From NCBI GenBank assembly GCA_947469285.1, contig CANIOW010000003.1, forward strand, positions 95,805 to 159,804: DNA of 64,000 nt, in the 5' to 3' direction. The DNA is from Gammaproteobacteria bacterium (lineage in GTDB: Bacteria > Pseudomonadota > Gammaproteobacteria > Steroidobacterales > Steroidobacteraceae). A program made the translations under genes and the position numbers. This document shows, one piece after another, positions 16,653-24,669 of the stretch (position 1 is the stretch's first letter; every line of letters begins with the position of its first letter). The notes below the pieces were generated by a model, which was not told the origin of the DNA, did no database searches, and was given only the letters and a program-made list of their open reading frames with translations.

Positions 16653-17420
16653 TTAGAGACCGTAGCCACCACCCACACACAGCCGCTGACCGGTGATGTA
16701 GGCCGCCTGATCGGAAGCGAGGAATACCGCCGCATGGCCAATTTCCTCGGGTTTTCCCCAGCGCTTGAGCGCCAGCGACTTCTGCACTTCTGCCACCCAG
16801 GCCGCATCGAACACACCCTGACGCGTCAGCTCCAAGAACATGCCCGCCTCAATGACGCCCAACAGCACGCTGTTGGCGCGAATACCATGACGACCTTCTT
16901 CTTTGGCAATGCCCGTGATGAGCGCCTCGATGGCCGCCTTGGGAGCGACCGACATGCCATCACGTTCCGGCCAAGCCACATGGCCGGCCGAGCCCAGATG
17001 CACGTAAGAACCGCCGCCACCGGCTTTCAGTACCGGCAGCGTCGCTTGCATGACATTAAAGAACCCGTCGAGGTCCTGCCGCGTGATCGTCTGCCACTGC
17101 TCACGGGTCATCTCCGACAGCAGCACCTGCGTGGCAAGCGTGCCGGCGCCGAGCACCACCGTGTGCAGCCGCTGGTGGGCCGCAACCGCAGCCTGCACCA
17201 CCTGATCGACCTGCGCGGCGTCACCGATCGTCAGTTCATGAATCGTCGCCTGACGACCCCAGTCGCGAATTTCTGCCGCCAATGACTCGGCGACGGCGCG
17301 CTTGCTGCGATAAGTGATGGCGACATCTGTTCCCGCACGCGCTAACTCGCGGCAGACCGACTGCCCCACGCCACCACTGCCACCGATGACCAAAGCCGCA
17401 CCTTGCGGGAAACGTTGCAT
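16653..17420 (-). CDS. Short-chain dehydrogenase/reductase-like protein with altered active site
   Basis: SDR-fold protein of 255 residues. The Rossmann motif is GGSGGVG at residues 13-19, and the end (GKPEEIGHAAVFLASDQAAY, then TGQRLCVGGGY) is that of classical SDRs. The catalytic site is unusual. The Ser of the triad is present in HLGSAGHVAW, but the invariant Tyr of YxxxK is replaced: the stretch reads GMSVAPKAAIEAL, so Ser takes the Tyr place four residues before the Lys. It may be inactive, use another residue, or bind rather than reduce its ligand. A ribosome site (GGGAG, seven bases) precedes the ATG. It lies between the SnoaL-like and DUF1214 genes on one strand. Confidence 0.85.
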   Translation of the reverse strand: MQRFPQGAALVIGGSGGVGQSVCRELARAGTDVAITYRSKRAVAESLAAEIRDWGRQATIHELTIGDAAQVDQVVQAAVAAHQRLHTVVLGAGTLATQVLLSEMTREQWQTITRQDLDGFFNVMQATLPVLKAGGGGSYVHLGSAGHVAWPERDGMSVAPKAAIEALITGIAKEEGRHGIRANSVLLGVIEAGMFLELTRQGVFDAAWVAEVQKSLALKRWGKPEEIGHAAVFLASDQAAYITGQRLCVGGGYGL

Positions 17421-17459
17421 GCGCTCACTCCCTTCCTGACGACCAGTGGTTGATAAGCT

Positions 17460-17966
17460 TCAGGCCACTGGCTCGGCCACCGACCGGCCGGTGAGCAACT
17501 TCTGCAACACCCCGTCCGCATAGCTGCAATGCAAGGCCGAGCGGAAATCCGAGCGGGAAGCGGTAATCTTCCAGCGACCCTCGATGCGGCGGTATTCGTC
17601 GTGATAAATCACGGCGAGAAAGGTCACTGTCCGCTCGCGGGTATTGATGTTGCGGTAATCCAGCGACCACAGCGCGCGGGCGTGGTCGTTATCGATGAAC
17701 GAGATCTCGGGATTGCCACCATGGTGCATGTCGAGCACATAGGGGTGGCAACCAGCGGCCGCGAACAGCGCGCCGAATTCGTCTCGATGACGCAGCACAC
17801 CCAAGTGCCCCATATCGATCACGATCTCGCCGTCGGCAAAGCAGTTCTTGGCGGCCTCCGGGTCTTGCTGGTCACAAGCGTTCAGGTAACGCGCCTTGAG
17901 TTGGCGAATAGCCTCATGGTCTTCGAGGCGCTGTAAGCGCTGCTCCAGCGTCGGGTAGTCACTCAT
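17460..17966 (-). CDS. SnoaL-like (NTF2-fold) protein
   Basis: A 168-residue cone-fold protein of the SnoaL_4 type. It shows LEDHEAIRQLKARYLNACDQQD near the N-terminus, DGEIVIDMGHLGVLRHRDEF, and the RTVTFLAVIYHDEYRRIEGRWKI strand pair (positions about 30-55 and 115-140). Family members act as isomerases, hydratases or dehydratases on steroids, polyketides and similar ring compounds, which fits the neighbouring SDR and DUF1214 genes. The start at 17966 is preferred over 17975, because the run of G that could act as ribosome site abuts the first ATG but lies about nine bases before the second. Confidence 0.78.
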   Translation of the reverse strand: MSDYPTLEQRLQRLEDHEAIRQLKARYLNACDQQDPEAAKNCFADGEIVIDMGHLGVLRHRDEFGALFAAAGCHPYVLDMHHGGNPEISFIDNDHARALWSLDYRNINTRERTVTFLAVIYHDEYRRIEGRWKITASRSDFRSALHCSYADGVLQKLLTGRSVAEPVA

Positions 17967-18059
17967 CAGCGTCATCCCCCCCGTAGTAGTTCTCTAAAGA
18001 ATTCCGCTCGGACCGCCAGGCCACTGAAAAACCGGTGCTGCGAGAAGAACCAGCCGTTT

Positions 18060-18092
18060 TTTACCATACGGAGCCACCTGACATACGGTAAA
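18060..18092. promoter_or_regulatory. Inverted repeat in the divergent SnoaL/sulfotransferase gap
   Basis: TTTACC (18060-18065) and GGTAAA (18087-18092) are inverted, with CATACGG repeated directly inside. This lies 38 bases before the sulfotransferase start in a 164-base divergent promoter region, so it could bind a shared regulator. Confidence 0.3.
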
Positions 18093-18130
18093 TTCGCTCC
18101 GCTTGGCCTTTGCCGTGAAAGGATGAACCC

Positions 18131-19300
18131 ATGTCTACCATTCCGTTGCTGGATCCTGATTTCATCTTGGCACGCGCCCATCGGGAAACCGGCCTAACGG
18201 CACTGGATGGCCCGGACCTCGAGACCCCGCTACGCGTGCTGTGTGCTTCGCTGCAGAGCGAGGCGCGCCTAACCACCGCGGGCGTGGCGTTCTGGCATGA
18301 GCGCCTCACCGGCATCCTCAAGACGCGGCTGCGCACCGCCCTGGCCTTCGCACAGCACCCGGAAATTCTCACGGGGAAGATCGTCGCGCCCATCATCATC
18401 CTGGGCCTGACGCGCACCGGCACCACGCTCTTGCAGCGTTTGCTGGCCGCGGACACACGGCTGTTGTCCGTCGCCTGGTGGGAGTCGCGGTTCCCCGCGC
18501 CACTGCCGGGTGACACCGACGGCAGCCAGCGCATCACGGCGGCCCGGCTGGAGATTGCCGGCATGCTGGCAGCGCAGCCGGATCTGGCGGCGATGCACCC
18601 GTGGGATGCCACCGGTGCCGATGAAGACATTATGTTGCTCGACCAAACGCTGCTGTCCGGCACCACCGAAGCGCTGGCTTGTGTGCCCACTTACCGCGCT
18701 TGGCTGGCGACGCAGGACCTGCGTGGCGCCTATACTTACTTGCGGCAACTGCTGCAATTTCTGCTCTGGCAGAAGCAGCAACGCGGCGTCACTGGGGAGC
18801 GTTGGCTGCTCAAGACGCCGATGCATCTGGGGTACGTTGACCTGCTCGCCGAGTTATTCCCGGACGCGCTGTTTGTGCAAACCCATCGCGACCCAATCAG
18901 CAGCGTGCCGTCTTACGCGAGCATGGTGCATGGTCTGTGGCTCGGCACCAGCCCCGAAGCCAGCCCGAAAGTGGCCGGTGAACACGCCAGCGGCTATCTA
19001 GAAACCTTGCTGAACCGGTGTCTGGCGGCACGCACGGCGCGCCCGGACTTGGCGTTCGTTGACGTAGATTTCCGCCAGACCGTCAGCCACCCACTCGGGG
19101 TAGTCGAGCGCATCTACGCCAAGGCTGGGCTGCCACTGACCGCCGCCGCACGCGCGGCCATCGTGGCCTATTCAGCCAGCCATCCGCGCGAAGCCCGTCC
19201 GCGCCACGACTACACGCTCGCGCAATTCGGGCTCGAAGAAGACGATCTCCTGGAGCGCTTTCGCGCCTATCGCGAGCGGCACATCCTGCCGTTTCCTTAA
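18131..19300 (+). CDS. Sulfotransferase-family protein
   Basis: A 389-residue cytoplasmic protein of the PAPS-dependent sulfotransferase superfamily (Sulfotransfer_3-like). The P-loop-like 5'-phosphosulfate motif is IIILGLTRTGTTLLQRLLA near residues 88-106, and the 3'-phosphate motif is in VQTHRDPISSVPSYASMV near 256-273. Length fits the bacterial group often found in steroid or lipid metabolism loci. GAAAGGA precedes the ATG by about seven bases. It is divergent from the SnoaL/SDR/DUF1214 set and convergent with the aminotransferase. The acceptor substrate is unknown. Confidence 0.83.
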   Translation: MSTIPLLDPDFILARAHRETGLTALDGPDLETPLRVLCASLQSEARLTTAGVAFWHERLTGILKTRLRTALAFAQHPEILTGKIVAPIIILGLTRTGTTLLQRLLAADTRLLSVAWWESRFPAPLPGDTDGSQRITAARLEIAGMLAAQPDLAAMHPWDATGADEDIMLLDQTLLSGTTEALACVPTYRAWLATQDLRGAYTYLRQLLQFLLWQKQQRGVTGERWLLKTPMHLGYVDLLAELFPDALFVQTHRDPISSVPSYASMVHGLWLGTSPEASPKVAGEHASGYLETLLNRCLAARTARPDLAFVDVDFRQTVSHPLGVVERIYAKAGLPLTAAARAAIVAYSASHPREARPRHDYTLAQFGLEEDDLLERFRAYRERHILPFP

Positions 19301-19303
19301 CCG

Positions 19304-19315
19304 CGGCCCCGGCCG
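19304..19315. terminator. GC hairpin between convergent genes
   Basis: CGGCC-CC-GGCCG is a perfect five-pair inverted repeat in the 15-base gap between the sulfotransferase stop and the aminotransferase stop. It has no T tract. A bidirectional terminator role is possible but weakly supported. Confidence 0.2.
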
Positions 19316-20506
19316 TCAGATGACGGCGGCAAGGCTCTGGGCGACCGACTCGACATTGCGGCGGCTGATGCCGGCGACATTAATACGGCCGTCGCCCGGC
19401 ATGTAGAGATGGTACTCATCACGCAGGCGCTGGATGCGTGGGCCATCCAGCGGCAGCAGCGAGAACATGCCCTTCTGGCGCTGCACGAAGCGGTAGTCCA
19501 CCTCAGGCCGCAGCGCGTGCAAGCCGGTGACCAACAAACCACGCAACTCAGCGATGCGTAGGCGCATCGACTCAAGTTCCGCCATCCACTGTGCGCGCAA
19601 GGTGGCGTCTTCGTACACCAACGCCACCAGTTCGGCGCCGTGGTCCGGCGGCATGGAATAACTGCCACGCGCTATCTTGCGCAGATGGCTCATGGCGACG
19701 CCGGTGCGTTCTGCGGACGGCGAAACCACGAACACCGCGCCGGTACGCTCGCGGTACAAGCCGAAATTCTTCGAGCAAGACACCGCCATGATCACTTCCG
19801 GCAACTGCGCCGCCAGCAGCCGCGCCCCGTAAGCGTCAGCGTCCAGGCCATCACCCAAGCCTTGGTAAGCGATATCCACAAACGGCACCAACCCACGGCG
19901 GGCCAGCACCTCAGCCACCGCATCCCAGTCGGCGTGCGCCAAGTCAGCGCCCGACGGGTTGTGACAGCAGCCATGCAGCAGCACCACATCGCCGGCTGGC
20001 AGGGTTTCCAGATAGGCCAACATCGCGGCCACCTTCACCCCGCCCGTTGCCCGGTCAAGATACGGGTAGGCGGCCATCTTCAGGCCGGCATTACCCAGCA
20101 GCGGCACATGGTTGACCCAGGTCGGGTCGCTTAAATGCACGCAGGCGTCGGGCCGGGCCATCCGCACCAGCTCCGCGCCCAAACGCAAAGCGCCGCAGCC
20201 GCCGGGCGCCTGCAGCGCAGCTGCCCGACCGTCCTTGACCACCGCATGGTCGGCACCCAGCGCCAGCTCAAGCATGGCTTGGTTAAAGCGCTCGTTACCG
20301 CCCTGACCGATATAGACCTTGGTTTTTTGCGTCCCTGCCGAGCGCTGCATGGCGATCGCAATGGCGGCAGGAATGGGCGTATCGCCGGTCTCGGTTTTGT
20401 AGACGCCGACACCCAGATCCACTTTGCGCGGGTCCGTGTCGCGACGAAAAGCCGCCATCACGCCAAGCAAGGGGTCTTCGGGAAGCCGGTCGAGGGTATC
20501 GAGCAT
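19316..20506 (-). CDS. Aromatic amino acid / aspartate aminotransferase (class I, subgroup alpha)
   Basis: PLP-dependent transaminase of 396 residues, the length and style of AspC/TyrB. VDLGVGVYKTETGDTPI opens the protein. The PLP-lysine lies in SCSKNFGLYRERTG (near residue 247), DPTWVNHVPL and HGCCHNPSGADL are family motifs, and the terminal GDGRINVAGIS carries the substrate-carboxylate Arg. It could feed tyrosine or phenylalanine into the homogentisate route that MaiA belongs to; TyrB versus AspC specificity cannot be settled by eye. Divergent from the VOC gene with only 48 bases between them. Confidence 0.92.
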   Translation of the reverse strand: MLDTLDRLPEDPLLGVMAAFRRDTDPRKVDLGVGVYKTETGDTPIPAAIAIAMQRSAGTQKTKVYIGQGGNERFNQAMLELALGADHAVVKDGRAAALQAPGGCGALRLGAELVRMARPDACVHLSDPTWVNHVPLLGNAGLKMAAYPYLDRATGGVKVAAMLAYLETLPAGDVVLLHGCCHNPSGADLAHADWDAVAEVLARRGLVPFVDIAYQGLGDGLDADAYGARLLAAQLPEVIMAVSCSKNFGLYRERTGAVFVVSPSAERTGVAMSHLRKIARGSYSMPPDHGAELVALVYEDATLRAQWMAELESMRLRIAELRGLLVTGLHALRPEVDYRFVQRQKGMFSLLPLDGPRIQRLRDEYHLYMPGDGRINVAGISRRNVESVAQSLAAVI

Positions 20507-20554
20507 CGCAGTAGTCTCGCGGAAAGGGGGGCGAAGTGCCTATGATAGCGGGTA

Positions 20555-20974
20555 ATGCCAGCTCTCCACGTCGACCATTTTACTATCCTCACGGACCAGC
20601 TTGCAGCGACGCAAGCCTTCTACGAGCGTTTTGGCTTCGTGGTCGGTGCGCGCCCAGAGATGCTGGCCGCCGGTCGGTGGCTGTACCTCGGCCCGCAGGC
20701 CGCCTTGCATCTGGTCGAAGTCCCAGAACTCCCGGTACAGCGCAAAGGCGTACTCGACCACATGGCATTCCGCGCACAGGGTCTGGCAGAGACTTGCGCC
20801 ACGCTCAAAGCTTTGGGGCTGCGCTATTCGCTGCAGCGTTTTCCCGCACCGACCGGCGACTGGCAGCTGTTCTTTAAAGACCCGAACGGCGCCACCGTGG
20901 AGTTCGACTTCGAAGGCCACGAAACGGACCTGCCAGCGGCGCAGTCCGCGCCAGAGGCGCAAATCAACCGCTGA
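20555..20974 (+). CDS. VOC-family (glyoxalase/dioxygenase-fold) protein
   Basis: Small metal-binding VOC protein of 139 residues. Candidate metal ligands are His in VDHFTIL, His in LDHMAFRA and Glu in ATVEFDFEG, giving the usual two-module arrangement (about 5-60 and 65-125). PNGATVEF is the common end motif of glyoxalase/bleomycin-resistance-type members. The reaction is not predictable. It is the first of a run of plus-strand genes for amino acid and peptide handling, 51 bases ahead of the APC permease. Confidence 0.82.
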   Translation: MPALHVDHFTILTDQLAATQAFYERFGFVVGARPEMLAAGRWLYLGPQAALHLVEVPELPVQRKGVLDHMAFRAQGLAETCATLKALGLRYSLQRFPAPTGDWQLFFKDPNGATVEFDFEGHETDLPAAQSAPEAQINR

Positions 20975-21025
20975 AGCATCTGGCAACTGTATGCTCATGC
21001 CATCTCCGTCCCCAAGGCAGACACC

Positions 21026-22354
21026 ATGACCCAAGAACTGAAGCGCACGTTGGGCACCACCGACTTGACCTTGCTGGTCATCGGCAACGTCATTGGTTCA
21101 GGTATCTTCCTGGTGCCGGGAACGGTGCTGGCGCAGAGCGGCGGTTCGGTAAGCATTGCCATGGCCGTGTGGCTTGTCGGTGGTGTGCTCTCCTTGTTGG
21201 GCGCCTTGTCCTACGGCGAACTCGGTGCCATGGACCGCGGCCCAGGTGGGTTGTACGCTTATATCCGCGATGGCTTCGGGCCGTTTCCGGCCTTTCTGTA
21301 TGGCTGGACGTTGTTCTTCGTCATTGGCGCCGGCACGGTAGCGGCGCTGGCCGTGGCCGCCACCGATTACCTGGAGCAGTTCGGCCCACTGACGGGCCTT
21401 GCCAAGAAAGGGATTGCGGTCGGGCTCATTGCCGGCATGATGGTGATCAACGTGCTCAACACACGGAGCAGCACCACCGTGCTGAACGTTGCCACGGCAA
21501 TCAAAGTGGGTGCCATCCTCATCATGTCGGGGCTGCTGTTCACCTTGGGTACCGGCACTCCGCCCGCCGTGCCCGGCGCGGCTGTAGCCGCGGCACTCCC
21601 GGCCGTGACTCTTTCTAGCATCGGCCTGTCGTTAATCGCGGTGCTGTGGACCTATGAAGGCTGGCAGTACGCCACCTTCATCGGCGGCGAAGCCAAGCAG
21701 CCGCAACGCTCTGTGCCACTGGCCATCGGCATCGGTACTGTCTGCCTCATTGTCCTCTATCTGCTGGCCAACTTGGCCTACCTGGCAGCGCTGGGCCCGG
21801 AGCGGCTGGCCACCTCGGACCGCGTGGCCGGCGAAGCCATGGCCGTCGTGATGGGCCCCACCGTCGGCTGGATCGTGGCGCTCGCCATCATCATTTCCAT
21901 GGTCAGTGCCGCCCACGCGTCGGTCATCACCGCACCGCGTGTCTATTTCACCATGGCCCGCGACGGGCTGTTCTTTCGCAAACTGAGCGAGATCCACCCG
22001 CGCTTTGGCACCCCGGCGCTGGCCATCGTCACCAACTGCGTGTGGGCCGCAATACTGGCGATCTCTGGCACCTTTGAGCAGCTACTCACTTATGTGGTGT
22101 TCATCGGCTGGATGTTCTACGCGCTCGGTGCGGCCGCGGTCATTGCGCTGCGTATCAAACACCCACACGCCGTGCGGCCCTTTCGCGTTCCCGGGTACCC
22201 CTACACGCCGCTGCTGTTCATCCTGGCAGCCATCGCCATTGTGGCCAACACCATTTACACGCAGCCACTGCAATCCCTCATCGGCATTGGCGTGGTGCTT
22301 GCCGGTGCACCTGCCTATTTTCTGTGGCGCCGGCGGCCAGCGCCCAGCACCTAA
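21026..22354 (+). CDS. APC-superfamily amino acid permease
   Basis: Inner-membrane amino acid transporter of 442 residues with about 12 helices. The TM1 signature is VIGNVIGSGIFLVPG near residues 18-32, and the TM6-region motif is LWTYEGWQYATFIGGE. The sequence resembles LAT/SteT-type exchangers rather than GabP. The C-terminal PFRVPGYPYTPLLF loop is typical of the family. It precedes a secreted M19 dipeptidase by 27 bases, so it may import amino acids released from peptides. The substrate is unknown. Confidence 0.88.
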   Translation: MTQELKRTLGTTDLTLLVIGNVIGSGIFLVPGTVLAQSGGSVSIAMAVWLVGGVLSLLGALSYGELGAMDRGPGGLYAYIRDGFGPFPAFLYGWTLFFVIGAGTVAALAVAATDYLEQFGPLTGLAKKGIAVGLIAGMMVINVLNTRSSTTVLNVATAIKVGAILIMSGLLFTLGTGTPPAVPGAAVAAALPAVTLSSIGLSLIAVLWTYEGWQYATFIGGEAKQPQRSVPLAIGIGTVCLIVLYLLANLAYLAALGPERLATSDRVAGEAMAVVMGPTVGWIVALAIIISMVSAAHASVITAPRVYFTMARDGLFFRKLSEIHPRFGTPALAIVTNCVWAAILAISGTFEQLLTYVVFIGWMFYALGAAAVIALRIKHPHAVRPFRVPGYPYTPLLFILAAIAIVANTIYTQPLQSLIGIGVVLAGAPAYFLWRRRPAPST

Positions 22355-22381
22355 AGCCCACTTTTTTCTGGAGTCCAGCGC

Positions 22382-23650
22382 ATGGTCTGTTCAAGGTTCT
22401 TCAATGCCCGCTTAATGGCAGCGCTGGCCGCACTGCCTTTGCTCGGCCTAGGCCTGCCGTCTCAGGCGGCAACGGCCGACCCGGCGCTCGTTCACGCCCG
22501 ACAGGTCCTGGCCAAGGGCCTGCTCTTTGATGGCCACAACGATCTGCCGTGGGCCATTCGTGCCGACAAGACCGCACTGGGCGCTGTCGCTGCCTACGAC
22601 CTGCGCACCCACGCTCCCGGACAGACCGATATTCCTCGCCTGCGGGCCGGTGGCGTTAGTGCGCAGTTCTGGAGCGTGTACATTCCAGGCGAACAAGCCA
22701 ATGGCAAATTCGCGCGCACCGAATTGGAACAGATCGCCATCGCACGCGAGATGATCCGCACCCATAGCGATGTTTTCACTTTGGCATCCACCGCCGCGGA
22801 CGTTCGCAAGGCCCACCGTGCCGGCAAGATTCCCGGCATGCTCGGCATCGAGGGCGGACATGCCATCGAAAATTCTCTGCCCTTGCTGCGCGCCTACTAC
22901 GATCTGGGCGTGCGCTACATGACACTCACCCATAACGTGCATCTGGACTGGGCCGACTCCGCCGCGATGGTGCCGCCGCATGTGCATGGCCTCACGCCCT
23001 TCGGCGAAGACGTGGTGCGCGAGATGAACCGGCTCGGTATGGTGGTCGACTTGGCGCACACCGCGCCCGAGACCATGGCAGCGGCGCTGAAGGTCACCCA
23101 GTCACCCGTCATCTTCTCGCATGCCGGTGCGCGCGGCGTGTGTAGCGTGCCGCGCAATGTGCCCGACGACATCCTCCAGCAGCTGCCGCAAAACGGCGGC
23201 GTGGTGATGGTGACCTTCGTGGCCGGGTTCGTCGACTGCGAGGTCGCCAAGGTGATGCAACCGGCGATGATGCGCCAGAACATCGCCATGCGCGCAGCGC
23301 AAACCGACGAGGAACGTGCTGCCGCCCGCGCCGAGTTCAACTCGGTGAAGATGCCAGTGACAACCATTGCCAAAGTCGCTGACCACATCGACTACATCCG
23401 GCGCGTGGCGGGCGTGCACAACATCGGTATCGGCGGGGACTTCGACGGCAATGACGCCTGGCCCGAAGGCCTGTCTGACGTGTCGATGTACCCCAACCTG
23501 TTTGCCGAACTGATCCGCCGTGGCTGGAGCGACGCCGACCTGCAGCTGCTGGCCGGCGGCAATGTGATGCGTGTGCTGGAAGAGAACGAGCGCACCGCCA
23601 AGCGGCTGGCGACATTGCCAGCGCCGGGGTTGTCTGAGACCAAGCCGTGA
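22382..23650 (+). CDS. Membrane dipeptidase (peptidase family M19), exported
   Basis: Zinc dipeptidase of 422 residues with a signal peptide (about 1-30, ending SQAA). M19 metal ligands are visible: FDGHNDLPW (His52, Asp54), IEGGHAIEN (Glu), VDLAHTAPE (His) and FSHAGARGVC (His); GIGGDFDGN carries the conserved Asp. Family members hydrolyse dipeptides including those with a C-terminal D-residue. TGGAG precedes the ATG. The product would act in the periplasm, and its amino acids could enter by the adjacent permease. Its stop overlaps the next start (GTGA). Confidence 0.93.
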   Translation: MVCSRFFNARLMAALAALPLLGLGLPSQAATADPALVHARQVLAKGLLFDGHNDLPWAIRADKTALGAVAAYDLRTHAPGQTDIPRLRAGGVSAQFWSVYIPGEQANGKFARTELEQIAIAREMIRTHSDVFTLASTAADVRKAHRAGKIPGMLGIEGGHAIENSLPLLRAYYDLGVRYMTLTHNVHLDWADSAAMVPPHVHGLTPFGEDVVREMNRLGMVVDLAHTAPETMAAALKVTQSPVIFSHAGARGVCSVPRNVPDDILQQLPQNGGVVMVTFVAGFVDCEVAKVMQPAMMRQNIAMRAAQTDEERAAARAEFNSVKMPVTTIAKVADHIDYIRRVAGVHNIGIGGDFDGNDAWPEGLSDVSMYPNLFAELIRRGWSDADLQLLAGGNVMRVLEENERTAKRLATLPAPGLSETKP

Positions 23651-24633
23651 GCCGGGTCGTCCGTTTTCACCAAACCGGTGGACCGGAAGTACTGCAAATA
23701 GAAGAGCACGACGTGGGCTCACCCGGCAAAGCGGAGGTTCGCCTGCGCATTGAGGCCATCGGCCTGAACCGCTCGGAAGTGCTGTTCCGTCAAGGAACCT
23801 ATTCCACCCAACCCACATTTCCGGCGCGGCTGGGCTATGAAGCCGCTGGCGTGGTCGAGGCACTCGGGCCTGGCGTACAAGGCCTGGCGGTCGGTGAGCG
23901 CGTCTGCGTGCTGCCCAGCTTTCGACAAGGCGAATACGGCGTCTATGCCGACCAAGCCATCGTGCCGGCGCGCTGCGTCATTCCGGCGCCGCCGGGCTTG
24001 TCACCAGTAGAAGCGGCGTCCATCTGGATGCAGTACCTCACCGCGCTGGCCATTCTCGAAGTGGGGCATGCCACCGTCGGCGACTACGTCATCATCCGTG
24101 CGGCCTCCAGCAGTGTCGGTCTGGCCGCCATTCAGTGGGCCAACTGGGCCGGTGCTGTGCCTATCGCGGCTACCCGCCGCAGCGACAAGCGCGACGCCTT
24201 GCTGGCACTGGGCGCGAAGCATGTCATCGCTACGGAAGAACAGGATTTGGTGAGCGAAGTGCGGCGTATCACCGGTGGCAAGGGCGCACGACTGGTGTTC
24301 GACCCCGTCGGCGGCACCTATGTGACCACGCTGTCCGAAGCCATGGCGGAACAAGGCATCCTGTTGATCTACGGCGGGCTCAGTGGCGAGCCCACCCCCT
24401 TCCCGCACTGGACCGCAGCCTTCAAGAGCCTGAGCCTGCGCGGCTGGGTGGCCTCGTTTATCTGGAACCATACTGAACGTCTTGCCCGTGCCAAGCGTCA
24501 AGTGCTGCAAGGTCTGGCGGAAGGCCATCTTAAGCCGGTCATCGCGCGCACCTTTCGCCTCGCGGAGATTGCCGCCGCGCACCGCTATCTGGAATCCAAC
24601 ACCCAGATAGGTAAAGTGGTGGTCACTCCCTAA
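23647..24633 (+). CDS. Zinc-free MDR-family oxidoreductase (quinone-oxidoreductase-like)
   Basis: NAD(P)-dependent medium-chain dehydrogenase/reductase of 328 residues starting at GTG, overlapping the dipeptidase stop. N-terminal GroES-like domain with GLNRSEVLFRQGTY and LGYEAAGVVEALG. The Rossmann fold begins at VIIRAASSSVGLAAIQWA (about 145-160) and FDPVGGTYVTTL follows. No structural or catalytic zinc cysteines are seen, as in quinone oxidoreductases. The reason for coupling to a dipeptidase is unclear; the carbonyl substrate is unknown. Confidence 0.85.
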   Translation: MSRVVRFHQTGGPEVLQIEEHDVGSPGKAEVRLRIEAIGLNRSEVLFRQGTYSTQPTFPARLGYEAAGVVEALGPGVQGLAVGERVCVLPSFRQGEYGVYADQAIVPARCVIPAPPGLSPVEAASIWMQYLTALAILEVGHATVGDYVIIRAASSSVGLAAIQWANWAGAVPIAATRRSDKRDALLALGAKHVIATEEQDLVSEVRRITGGKGARLVFDPVGGTYVTTLSEAMAEQGILLIYGGLSGEPTPFPHWTAAFKSLSLRGWVASFIWNHTERLARAKRQVLQGLAEGHLKPVIARTFRLAEIAAAHRYLESNTQIGKVVVTP

Positions 24634-24669
24634 AGCCTCGGGTTTTAGTCGCTCTCCAAGGAAACCTCC

